Part shown: one piece after another, positions 51,314-59,437 of the stretch | Position numbering within the stretch: the first letter of the stretch is position 1 | How the letters are laid out: each line of letters starts with the position of its first letter | Assembly (NCBI RefSeq): GCF_003057875.1 | Contig: NZ_PYXZ01000001.1 | Span: 868,001 to 932,000 of the forward strand | Length of the DNA: 64,000 bases | From: Nocardioides currus | GTDB lineage: Bacteria > Actinomycetota > Actinomycetes > Propionibacteriales > Nocardioidaceae | Reading direction: 5' to 3' | Program-made: the position numbers and the translations under genes | The notes under the pieces: generated by a model | Databases searched by the model: none | What the model saw: only the letters and a program-made list of their open reading frames with translations | What the model was told of the DNA's origin: nothing

Positions 51314-52404
51314 CGACCATGACGAGGCCGCCGGCCCAGCAGTCGCGCACCTACCCGGCCCACGCCCACGGACTCGCCCGCCGCGTGCTGCTGACCCGCG
51401 AGATGGCGGTCGTCCTCGGACTGCTGGTCGTCTACGCCTGGTCCTGGTTCAACGTGGCCTACTTCGACCAGCCGCTGACGATGTTCAACCTGCTGCGCGA
51501 CAACGCGACGATCCTGATGATCGCGCTGCCGATGACCCTGATCATCGTCACCGGCGAGATCGACCTGTCCGTGTCGAGCACGCTGGCAGTCAGTGCCGCG
51601 GTGACCGGCGTGCTGGTCAAGGACGGCGGGCTCTCCGTGCCGGCCGCGGCGGTGATCGCGATCCTCGTCGGGTGCCTGCTCGGCGCCCTGAACGGCGCGC
51701 TCGTCGCCTACGCGGGCCTGCCGTCGCTGGCGGTCACCATCGGCACGCTCGCGCTCTACCGCGGGCTGGTCGAGGGCATCATCAAGACCAAGCAGGTCAG
51801 CGACTTCCCCGCGAAGTGGCAGGACCTCGCCACCACGCACATCGGCGACAGCCCGCTGCCCGTGGTGGTCATCCCGATCGTGGTGATGGCGATCGCCTTC
51901 GCGCTGCTGCTGCACTTCACCTCGTTCGGTCGCGGCATCGTCGAGATCGGCCTCAACGACGAGGCGGCCCACTTCTCCGGCGTCAACGTCCCGCGCACCA
52001 AGCTGATCCTGTTCACGCTCTCCGGCGCGGTCTCCGCGTTCGCCGGGGTCTACGCCCTGATGCGCTCCAACTCGGTGGCCATCGACACCGGCACCGGCGT
52101 CGAGCTCCAGGTCATCGCAGCGGTCCTGCTCGGCGGCGTCAGCATCTTCGGCGGGCGGGGCGCGATCCACGGCGTCATCGCCGGCGTCCTTCTCATCGGT
52201 GTCCTCTCGAGCTCGCTGCGGCTGCTCGGCCAGGGCTCCGAGACCATCACGATCATCATCGGCCTGCTCCTCGTGGCCTCGGTCGTGTCCTCCAACTTCC
52301 TGCCACGACTCCGGGAGCTCGGCGCCTCCCTGCGTCCGCGGCAGAAGGCAACGGCTGCCCAGCCGACCACCACGCCGACCTCCGGCGAGAACCCCGAAAG
52401 GTAA
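51310..52404 (+). CDS. rhaQ: Rhamnose ABC transporter permease 2
   Basis: A 364-residue CUT2 permease paralogous to the preceding one. Key blocks are LPMTLIIVTGEIDLSVSSTL near 80, GALNGALVAYAGLPSLAVTI near 122, IGLNDEAAHFSGVNVPRTKL and AVLLGGVSIFGGRGAIHGVI near 280. The C-terminus carries a hydrophilic extension (RPRQKATAAQPTTTPTSGE). Two different permeases suggest a heterodimeric channel, as in the Rhizobium RhaSTPQ importer. Confidence 0.92.
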   Translation: MTTMTRPPAQQSRTYPAHAHGLARRVLLTREMAVVLGLLVVYAWSWFNVAYFDQPLTMFNLLRDNATILMIALPMTLIIVTGEIDLSVSSTLAVSAAVTGVLVKDGGLSVPAAAVIAILVGCLLGALNGALVAYAGLPSLAVTIGTLALYRGLVEGIIKTKQVSDFPAKWQDLATTHIGDSPLPVVVIPIVVMAIAFALLLHFTSFGRGIVEIGLNDEAAHFSGVNVPRTKLILFTLSGAVSAFAGVYALMRSNSVAIDTGTGVELQVIAAVLLGGVSIFGGRGAIHGVIAGVLLIGVLSSSLRLLGQGSETITIIIGLLLVASVVSSNFLPRLRELGASLRPRQKATAAQPTTTPTSGENPER

Positions 52405-52408
52405 CGCA

Positions 52409-53449
52409 ATGAAGACACGCGGAACGCGTTTCGCCGCAGTGACGGCGGTGGCCCTGGTGGCCTCGATGAGCCTGGCTGCCTGTGGCAACAAGGACGAGGA
52501 GAGCCCCGCGGCCGGCGACGGTGGCAGCGAGAGCAGCGCCACCACGGTCACCTTCCTGCCCAAGAACCTCGGCAACCCCTACTTCGAGACCAGCGACGCC
52601 GGTGGCGAGAAGGCCGTCGGCGAGTTCGACGGGACCTACGACGAGGTCGGCCCCGATGCTGCGGCCCCCGATGCGCAGGTGCCCTTCATCGACACCGCCG
52701 CCCAGCAGGGCATCAACGCGCTGGTGATCTCCGCCAACGACCCGACCGCGCTCTGCGACTCCATCAACGCCGCCCGCGACGCCGGCACCAAGGTCGTCAC
52801 CTTCGACTCCGACACCAGCCCCGACTGCCGCGACCTGTTCATCAACCAGGCCACCGCCGAGGGCATCGCCAAGGTGCAGGTCGACCTGATCACCGAGCAG
52901 ATCGGCGACTCCGGCGAGATCGCGATCCTCTCGGCCGCGGCCAACGCGACCAACCAGAACGCCTGGATCAAGCTCATGGAGGAGCAGCTCGAGGCCGACC
53001 ACCCGGACGTCAAGCTCGTCGACACGGTGTACGGCGACGACGACGACCAGACCTCGTTCGACAAGACCGCGGCGCTGCTCTCGGACCACCCGAACCTCAA
53101 GGGCATCATCTCCCCGACCACGGTCGGCGTGGCCGCCGCCGCCCGCTACCTGTCGAGCTCGGAGTTCAAGGGCAAGGTCGCGCTGACCGGTCTCGGGACG
53201 CCCAACCAGATGCGTGACTACGTCAAGGACGGCACCGTCACGTCGTTCGCGCTGTGGAACCCGGCCGACCTCGGCTACCTCGCGGCCTACGCCGCGAAGG
53301 CGCTGGCCGACGGCGACATCACCGGCGAGGAGGGCGACTCCTTCGAGGCCGGCGACCTGGGCTCCTACGAGGTCGGCGCCGACGGCGCGGTCCTGCTCGG
53401 CGACCCGTTCGTCTACGACGCCGACAACATCGACGACTTCGACTTCTAG
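52409..53449 (+). CDS. rhaS: Rhamnose ABC transporter substrate-binding lipoprotein
   Basis: A 346-residue periplasmic-binding-protein family lipoprotein. The signal ends in the lipobox SLAAC near 24, followed by a serine/glycine-rich linker. The two-lobed sugar-binding domain begins TVTFLPKNLGNPYFETSDAG near 46 and includes INALVISANDPTALCDSI and KVVTFDSDTSPDCRDLF. It captures rhamnose outside the membrane. It begins 4 bp after rhaQ and is followed by a strong hairpin, which may raise its transcript level over downstream genes. Confidence 0.93.
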   Translation: MKTRGTRFAAVTAVALVASMSLAACGNKDEESPAAGDGGSESSATTVTFLPKNLGNPYFETSDAGGEKAVGEFDGTYDEVGPDAAAPDAQVPFIDTAAQQGINALVISANDPTALCDSINAARDAGTKVVTFDSDTSPDCRDLFINQATAEGIAKVQVDLITEQIGDSGEIAILSAAANATNQNAWIKLMEEQLEADHPDVKLVDTVYGDDDDQTSFDKTAALLSDHPNLKGIISPTTVGVAAAARYLSSSEFKGKVALTGLGTPNQMRDYVKDGTVTSFALWNPADLGYLAAYAAKALADGDITGEEGDSFEAGDLGSYEVGADGAVLLGDPFVYDADNIDDFDF

Positions 53450-53464
53450 GTCGTCACCACGTCT

Positions 53465-53500
53465 CCGGACCCGGCGGCCTCCAGCCGCCGCCGGGTCCGG
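53465..53500 (+). terminator. Strong intercistronic hairpin after rhaS
   Basis: A perfect 14-bp GC-rich stem (CCGGACCCGGCGGC with GCCGCCGGGTCCGG) encloses an eight-base loop. It lies between the binding-protein gene and the catabolic genes. Partial termination or protection from 3' decay would explain higher binding-protein levels. Confidence 0.7.
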
Positions 53501-53536
53501 GGCACCACCTCGCCGTACTCCCTCGAAAGGTCCGTC

Positions 53537-53902
53537 ATGCCCCGCGTCTGCTTCCGCCTCCAGGTCCGCCCGGACCGTCTGGAGGAGTACGCCGCACGGC
53601 ACGCCGCCGTCTGGCCGGAGATGCTCGAGGCGCTGCACGCGACGGGCTGGCACAACTACTCGCTGTTCCTCGACACCGACGGACTGCTCGTCGGCTACCT
53701 CGAGACGCCCGACCTCGACGCCGCCCGGGCGGGCATGGACGCCACCGACGTCAACGCCCGCTGGCAGGCCGAGATGGCCCCCTTCTTCGAAGACCTGGAC
53801 GCACCGCCGGACCAGGGCTTCCTCCAGCTGCGCGAGGTCTTCCACCTCGAGGACCAGCTCGCCCGGACCGATCGCACGCCTTCCACCAAGGACCCGTCAT
53901 GA
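53537..53902 (+). CDS. rhaM: L-rhamnose mutarotase
   Basis: A 121-residue dimeric alpha/beta-barrel protein. It starts RVCFRLQVRPDRLEEYAARH AAVWPEML with the active-site histidine, and continues GWHNYSLFLDTDGLLVGYLE near 35. MDATDVNARWQAEMAPFFED near 72 completes the family pattern. It interconverts alpha- and beta-rhamnopyranose so the isomerase receives its preferred anomer. GAAAGG precedes the ATG, and its stop overlaps the rhaI start (ATGA). Rhizobial literature calls the same gene rhaU. Confidence 0.93.
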   Translation: MPRVCFRLQVRPDRLEEYAARHAAVWPEMLEALHATGWHNYSLFLDTDGLLVGYLETPDLDAARAGMDATDVNARWQAEMAPFFEDLDAPPDQGFLQLREVFHLEDQLARTDRTPSTKDPS

Positions 53903-55062
53903 CCAGCTTCTCCGACATCACCGGCCGGCTCGAGCGCCTGGCCATCGAGGTCCCGTCGTGGGCCTACGGCAACTCCGGCACCCGCTTCAAGGTGTTCGGC
54001 TCCCCCGGCACCCCCCGCACCGTGCAGGAGAAGGTCGCCGACGCCGCGAAGGTGCACGAGCTCACCGGGCTGGCGCCGACCGTCGCGCTGCACATCCCGT
54101 GGGACCTCGTCGACGACTTCAAGGAGCTCGCGACCTACGCCGGCGACCTCGGCGTCGGGCTGGGCACGATCAACTCCAACACCTTCCAGGACGACGACTA
54201 CAAGCTCGGCAGCCTCACCAACGCCGATTCGGCGATCCGCGCCAAGGCCGTGCAGCACAACCTCGACTGCATCGAGGTGATGGGTCAGACCGGGTCGCGC
54301 GACCTCAAGATCTGGCTCGCCGACGGCACCAACTACCCCGGCCAGGCCGACATGCGCGCCCGTCAGGACTGGCTGGCCGAGGGCCTCTCCACGATCTACG
54401 ACCAGCTCGGCGAGGACCAGCGCCTCGTGCTCGAGTACAAGTTCTTCGAGCCGGCGTTCTACCACACCGACGTCCCCGACTGGGGCACGTCGCTGGTGCA
54501 GTGCCTGGCCCTCGGCGAGCGCGCGGTCGTGTGCCTCGACACCGGCCACCACGCCCCGGGCACCAACATCGAGTTCATCGTCATGCAGCTGCTGCGGCTC
54601 GGGAAGCTGGGCTCGTTCGACTTCAACAGCCGCTTCTACGCCGACGACGACCTGATCGTCGGCGCGGCCGACCCGTTCCAGCTGTTCCGGATCATCACCG
54701 AGGTGGTGCGCGGCGGCGGTCTCGACGACGACAGCGACGTCGCCCTGATGCTCGACCAGTGCCACAACGTCGAGGACAAGATCCCCGGCCAGATCCGCTC
54801 GGTGCTCAACGTGCAGGAGATGGTCGCCCGCGCGCTGCTGCTCGACACCGCCGCGCTCGACGCGGCCCGCACCGAGGGCGACGTCCTGGCCGCCAACCAG
54901 GTCTTCATGGACGCGTTCTACACCGACGTCCGCGCCGACCTGGCCGGCTGGCGCGAGGAGCGCGGCCTGCCCGGCGACCCGATGGCCGCCTACCGCGCCA
55001 GCGGCCACCAGGCCCGGCTCGCCGAGGAGCGCGTCGGCGGCCACCAGGCCGGCTGGAACTGA
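53899..55062 (+). CDS. rhaI: L-rhamnose isomerase (Pseudomonas/actinobacterial type)
   Basis: A 387-residue xylose-isomerase-like TIM barrel. SWAYGNSGTRFKVFGSPGTP near 20, ALHIPWDLVDDF near 64, WLADGTNYPGQADMRARQDW near 137, VLEYKFFEPAFYHTDVPDWG near 177, VCLDTGHHAPGTNIEFIVMQ near 212 and FDFNSRFYADDDLIVGAADP near 240 contain the expected metal-binding Glu/Asp/His residues. It converts L-rhamnose to L-rhamnulose. This is the RhaI class, distinct from E. coli RhaA. It is translationally coupled to rhaM. Confidence 0.95.
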   Translation: MTSFSDITGRLERLAIEVPSWAYGNSGTRFKVFGSPGTPRTVQEKVADAAKVHELTGLAPTVALHIPWDLVDDFKELATYAGDLGVGLGTINSNTFQDDDYKLGSLTNADSAIRAKAVQHNLDCIEVMGQTGSRDLKIWLADGTNYPGQADMRARQDWLAEGLSTIYDQLGEDQRLVLEYKFFEPAFYHTDVPDWGTSLVQCLALGERAVVCLDTGHHAPGTNIEFIVMQLLRLGKLGSFDFNSRFYADDDLIVGAADPFQLFRIITEVVRGGGLDDDSDVALMLDQCHNVEDKIPGQIRSVLNVQEMVARALLLDTAALDAARTEGDVLAANQVFMDAFYTDVRADLAGWREERGLPGDPMAAYRASGHQARLAEERVGGHQAGWN

Positions 55063-55112
55063 CACCCCACCACCCGCCGTACCCCCGCCGTACAGACACG
55101 AAGGACAACACC

Positions 55113-57155
55113 GTGAGTGACCTCAACCCCGCCGTGGCCGCGCTCGTCGAGCGCTCCAACCGGCTCGGTGCGGACCCGAAGAACACCAACTACGCCGGCG
55201 GCAACACCTCCGCCAAGGGCACCGAGACCGACCCGGTCACCGGCGAGGACGTCGAGCTGGTGTGGGTCAAGGGCTCCGGCGGCGACCTCGGCACCCTCAC
55301 CTCCGCCGGGCTCGCGGTGCTGCGCCTCGACCGGATGCGCGCGCTCGTGGACGTCTATCCCGGTCTCGACCGCGAGGACGAGATGGTGGCGGCGTTCGAC
55401 TACTGCCTGCACGGCAAGGGCGGCGCCGCTCCGTCGATCGACACCGCCATGCACGGGCTCGTCGACTCCCCGCACGTCGACCACCTCCACCCCGACTCGG
55501 GCATCGCCATCGCGACGGCCGCGGACGGCGAGGCGCTGACCAAGGAGGTGTACGGCGACACGGTGGTGTGGGTCCCGTGGCGCCGGCCCGGCTTCCAGCT
55601 GGGCCTGGACATCGCGGAGATCAAGGCCGCCAACCCGCAGGCGGTCGGCTGCATCCTCGGTGGCCACGGCATCACGGCGTGGGGCGAGACCAGCGAGGAG
55701 TCGGAGCAGAACTCGCTGTGGATCATCGAGACCGCCGCCGCCTACCTCGCCGCGCACTCGAAGCCCGAGCCGTTCGGTCCGCCGCTGAGCGGGTACGCCG
55801 CACTCGACCCCGACGCCCGCCGCGAGAAGGCCGCCGCGCTGGCGCCGACGATCCGCAGCATCGCCTCGCAGGACCGTCCGATGGTGGGTCACTTCACCGA
55901 CTCGGCCGAGGTGCTCGACTTCCTCGCCGCGACCGAGCACCCCCGCCTCGCGGCCCTCGGCACGAGCTGCCCCGACCACTTCCTGCGCACGAAGGTCAAG
56001 CCGCTCGTGCTCGACCTGCCCGCCGACGCGGGTGTCGAGGAGTCGGTGGCCCGCCTGCGCGAGCTGCACACGGCCTACCGCGACGACTACCAGGGCTACT
56101 ACGACCGCAACGCCACCCCCGAGTCGCCGGCCATCCGCGGTGCCGACCCGCTGATCGTGCTGGTGCCGGGCGTCGGGATGTTCAGCTTCGGCAAGGACAA
56201 GCAGACCGCGCGCGTGGCCGGCGAGTTCTACGTCAACGCCATCAACGTGATGCGCGGCGCCGAGGGCGTCTCGACGTACGCCCCGATCGACGAGGCGGAG
56301 AAGTTCCGCATCGAGTACTGGGCGCTCGAGGAGGCCAAGCTCCAGCGGATGCCCGCTCCCAAGCCGCTCGCCACGCGGATCGCGCTGGTCACCGGTGCGG
56401 CCAGCGGCATCGGCAGGGCAATCGCCACCAAGCTCGCCGCCGAGGGCGCGTGCGTGGTGATCGCCGACCTGTCGCTGGAGAAGGCGCAGGCCGCGGCCGC
56501 CGAGATCGGGGGCACCGACGTCGCCGTCGGCGTGCAGGGCGACGTGTCCGACGAGGCGCAGGTGCAGGCCATGGTCGACGCCGCGGTGCTGGCCTTCGGC
56601 GGCCTCGACCTCGTCGTCAACAACGCCGGGCTCTCGCTGTCGAAGTCGCTGCTCGAAACCACCGTCGCCGACTGGGACCTCCAGCACGACGTGATGGCCA
56701 AGGGCTCGTTCCTCGTCTCCCGCGCCGCCGCGCGGGTGCTGATCGACCAGGGCCTCGGCGGCGACATCGTCTACATCTCCTCGAAGAACTCCGTCTTCGC
56801 CGGACCCAACAACATCGCCTACTCCGCGGTGAAGGCCGACCAGGCCCACCAGGTGCGGCTGCTCGCCGCCGAGCTCGGTGAGCACGGGGTGAAGGTCAAC
56901 GGGGTCAACCCCGACGGCGTGGTCCGCGGCTCGGGCATCTTCGCCGGCGGCTGGGGCGCCCAGCGCGCGGCGGTCTACGGCGTCGACGAGGAGGACCTCG
57001 GCGAGTTCTACGCCCAGCGCACGCTGCTCAAGCGCGAGGTGCTGCCCGAGCACTGCGCCAACGCGGTCTTCGCACTCGTCGGTCCGAACATGACCCACAC
57101 CACCGGCCTGCACATCCCGGTGGACGCGGGCGTCGCCGCGGCCTTCCTGCGATAG
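55113..57155 (+). CDS. rhaEW: Bifunctional rhamnulose-1-phosphate aldolase / lactaldehyde dehydrogenase (RhaEW type)
   Basis: A 680-residue fusion. Residues about 1-410 are a class II aldolase/adducin domain (NTNYAGGNTSAKGTETDPVT; VDSPHVDHLHPDSGIAIATA near 112 with zinc-type histidines; CILGGHGITAWGET near 180). Residues about 425-680 are a short-chain dehydrogenase (RIALVTGAASGIGRAIATKL near 425; VNNAGLSLSKSLLE; YSAVKADQ with the Tyr-x3-Lys pair). It cleaves rhamnulose-1-phosphate to DHAP and L-lactaldehyde, and the second domain is assigned to lactaldehyde oxidation to lactate, as shown for a Chloroflexus homologue. lutABC downstream fits that product. Confidence 0.94.
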   Translation: MSDLNPAVAALVERSNRLGADPKNTNYAGGNTSAKGTETDPVTGEDVELVWVKGSGGDLGTLTSAGLAVLRLDRMRALVDVYPGLDREDEMVAAFDYCLHGKGGAAPSIDTAMHGLVDSPHVDHLHPDSGIAIATAADGEALTKEVYGDTVVWVPWRRPGFQLGLDIAEIKAANPQAVGCILGGHGITAWGETSEESEQNSLWIIETAAAYLAAHSKPEPFGPPLSGYAALDPDARREKAAALAPTIRSIASQDRPMVGHFTDSAEVLDFLAATEHPRLAALGTSCPDHFLRTKVKPLVLDLPADAGVEESVARLRELHTAYRDDYQGYYDRNATPESPAIRGADPLIVLVPGVGMFSFGKDKQTARVAGEFYVNAINVMRGAEGVSTYAPIDEAEKFRIEYWALEEAKLQRMPAPKPLATRIALVTGAASGIGRAIATKLAAEGACVVIADLSLEKAQAAAAEIGGTDVAVGVQGDVSDEAQVQAMVDAAVLAFGGLDLVVNNAGLSLSKSLLETTVADWDLQHDVMAKGSFLVSRAAARVLIDQGLGGDIVYISSKNSVFAGPNNIAYSAVKADQAHQVRLLAAELGEHGVKVNGVNPDGVVRGSGIFAGGWGAQRAAVYGVDEEDLGEFYAQRTLLKREVLPEHCANAVFALVGPNMTHTTGLHIPVDAGVAAAFLR

Positions 57156-57176
57156 TCGGTGGTCTAGGTGGTCGAG

Positions 57177-57255
57177 GTGCGAGCGCAGGCCCGGGTCGGT
57201 GGTTGAGGTGCGAGCGCAGGCCCGGGTCGGTGGTTGAGGTGCGAGCGCAGCGAGC
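57177..57255. repeat. 31-bp tandem repeats ahead of rhaB
   Basis: Two identical 31-bp units start at 57177 and 57208, each opening GTGCGAGCGCAG and ending GGTTGAG. A third, partial unit from 57239 continues instead into GCGAGCCTCGAAACC. The third unit supplies the likely rhaB start codon. The motif GAGGTGCGAGCGCAGCGAG resembles a dispersed repeat of this genus-type. Confidence 0.85.
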
Positions 57256-58681
57256 CTCGAAACCCGTCCACGTCGCCGCCGTGGACCTCGGTGCGTCCAG
57301 CGGACGGGTGATGCTCGGGGAGGTCGGGCCGTCGCGCCTCGCGCTGTCGGCGGTGGCGCGGTTCGCCAACGGGCCGGTCCGCACGCCCGACGGGCTGCAC
57401 TGGGACGTGCTCGACCTCTACCGCCAGTCCCTCGACGGGCTGCGGGCCGCGGCGAGTGCCGCGCCCGGCGGGCTGGCCAGCATCGGCATCGACTCGTGGG
57501 CGGTCGACTACGGCCTGCTGCGCGACGGCCGGCTGCTCGGGACGCCGTTCCACTATCGCGACGAGGCCCGCAACGCGGCCGGTCCAGCTCTCGTCCACGA
57601 GCGCGTCCCGGCCGCCGAGCTCTACGCGCGCACCGGCTTGCAGTTCCTCCCGTTCAACACGATCCACCAGCTCGCCGCCGACGACTGGACCGACCTGGCC
57701 GACCGGCTGCTGCTCGTCCCTGACCTGGTGGCGTTCTGGCTCACGGGCCGGCAGGTGGCCGAGCGCACCAACGCCTCGACCACCGGGCTGCTGTCGGTGA
57801 CCAGCCGGGAGTGGGACGAGGGCCTGATCGAGGCGGTGGGCCTGCCGCGCGCCCTGTTCCCCGACCTCGTCGACCCCGGGACGACCATCGGCACCCTGCT
57901 GCCGCCGGTCGCTGAGGCGGTCGGCGCCCCGGGCGTCCCCGTCGTCGCGGTGGGGTCGCACGACACGGCGTCCGCCGTCGTCGGCGCTCCCCTCGATGGT
58001 CCGGGTGCGGCGTACCTCTCCCTCGGCACCTGGGGCCTCGTCGGCCTCGAGGTCGACACCCCGGTCCTCACCGATGCGGCGCGCGAGGCCAACTTCACCC
58101 ACGAGGGCGGCGTCGACGGCACCATCCGGCTCCTCACCAACGTGATGGGCACCTGGCTGCTCAGCGAGACCCTGCGCACGTGGGGCCGCAGCGACCTCGG
58201 CCCGCTGCTCGAGGCGGCCGCCGACGTGACGGCCGAGGTGCCGCTCTTCGACGTGCAGGACCCGCGCTTCGTCCCGCCGGGCGACATGCCCGCGCGCATC
58301 GCCGCCTGGTGCGCGGAGCACGACGTGGTCGCGCCGGTCGACGACGCGAGCCTGGTGCGCAGCATCGTCGAGAGCCTGGCGGTGGCGTACGCCGCTGCGC
58401 TGGCCACCGCCGGATCGCTGGTCGGCCGCGACGTCCGCCAGGTCCACGTGGTCGGCGGCGGCAGCCAGAACGCCCTGCTCTGCCAGGCGATCGCCGACCG
58501 GGCCGGTGTGCCCGTGGTGGCCGGGCCGGTGGAGGCGACCGCGCTGGGCAACGTGCTGGTGCAGGCCCGTGCGGCCGGCGCCGTCGACGGCGGGCTGGAC
58601 GTGCTGCGTGACCTCGTGCGGCGTACCCACGACCTGAGGACGTTCGCGCCGCGAGCGCGATCGGCGAGGATGGGAGCATGA
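57239..58681 (+). CDS. rhaB: Rhamnulokinase
   Basis: A 480-residue FGGY-family kinase. VHVAAVDLGASSGRVMLGEV near 12-31 is the N-terminal phosphate-binding motif, IGIDSWAVDYGLL near 81 and FHYRDEARN near 102 lie around the substrate site, VAVGSHDTASAVVGAP near 237 is the second phosphate motif, and VVGGGSQNALLCQAIADRAG near 403 the ATP-binding block. It phosphorylates L-rhamnulose at C1. The best start is GTG 57239, which lies inside a tandem repeat and leaves no obvious ribosome site; GTG 57230 and TTG 57203 are alternatives. The stop overlaps lutA (ATGA). Confidence 0.9.
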   Translation: MRAQRASKPVHVAAVDLGASSGRVMLGEVGPSRLALSAVARFANGPVRTPDGLHWDVLDLYRQSLDGLRAAASAAPGGLASIGIDSWAVDYGLLRDGRLLGTPFHYRDEARNAAGPALVHERVPAAELYARTGLQFLPFNTIHQLAADDWTDLADRLLLVPDLVAFWLTGRQVAERTNASTTGLLSVTSREWDEGLIEAVGLPRALFPDLVDPGTTIGTLLPPVAEAVGAPGVPVVAVGSHDTASAVVGAPLDGPGAAYLSLGTWGLVGLEVDTPVLTDAAREANFTHEGGVDGTIRLLTNVMGTWLLSETLRTWGRSDLGPLLEAAADVTAEVPLFDVQDPRFVPPGDMPARIAAWCAEHDVVAPVDDASLVRSIVESLAVAYAAALATAGSLVGRDVRQVHVVGGGSQNALLCQAIADRAGVPVVAGPVEATALGNVLVQARAAGAVDGGLDVLRDLVRRTHDLRTFAPRARSARMGA

Positions 58682-59437
58682 AGGTCGCCCTGATGGTCAC
58701 GTGCGTCAACGACGCGATGTTCCCCGACACGGGCAAGGCCGTGGTCACGCTGCTGCGCCGGCTCGGGGTCGACGTGGAGTTCCCCGCGGCCCAGACCTGC
58801 TGCGCGCAGCCGATGGTCAACACCGGCTACCTCGACGAGGCGGTGCCCGTGGTGCGCACCTTCGTCGACGCGTTCGCGGGCTACGACGCCATCGTCACGC
58901 CGTCCGGCTCGTGCGCCGGCTCCGCCCGCCACCAGCACGGGATCGTCGCCCGCCGCTCGGGCGATCCCGCCCTGATCGACGCGGTGGCGGAGACCGAAGC
59001 CACTGGCCCCCTGCGAGCCCGGGGCGGGTCCGAGGACCTACGAGCTGACGGAGTTCCTCGTCGACGTGCTGGGCGTGACGGACGTCGGTGCCTACTTCCC
59101 GCACCGCGTGACCTACCACCCGACCTGTCACAGCCTGCGGATGCTCGGCGTCGGCGACCGGCCGCGGCAGCTGCTCGAGCAGGTCCGGGGGATCACCCTC
59201 GTCGACCTGCCGGGCGCCGAGGAGTGCTGCGGCTTCGGCGGGACCTTCGCGGTCAAGAACGCCGACACCTCGATCGCGATGGGCACCGACAAGGCGCGGC
59301 ACGTGCGCGACACCGGCGCCGAGGTGCTGGTCGCCGGCGACAACTCCTGCCTGATGCACATCGGCGGCACGCTCTCGCGCCAGCGCAGCGGCGTCCGGAC
59401 CATGCACCTCGCCGAGATCCTGGCGGCGACGGCATGA
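58678..59437 (+). pseudogene. lutA: lutA, L-lactate utilisation Fe-S protein, with a frameshift
   Basis: The N-terminal half (MKVALMVTCVNDAMFPDTGK; AAQTCCAQPMVNTGY; VTPSGSCAGSARHQHG) and the C-terminal half (LTEFLVDVLGVTDVGAYFPH; VTYHPTCHSLRML; AEECCGFGGTFAVKN; AGDNSCLMHIGG) are both well preserved but lie in different frames, one base apart. The switch lies between about 59001 and 59035, a stretch with runs CCCCC and GGGG; dropping one C restores PRTYELTEF-like sequence. Both cysteine-rich CCG domains of this heterodisulfide-reductase-like protein remain. LutA works with LutB and LutC to oxidise L-lactate to pyruvate. It may be a true lesion or a sequencing error. The start overlaps rhaB and the end overlaps lutB. 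Confidence 0.88.
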
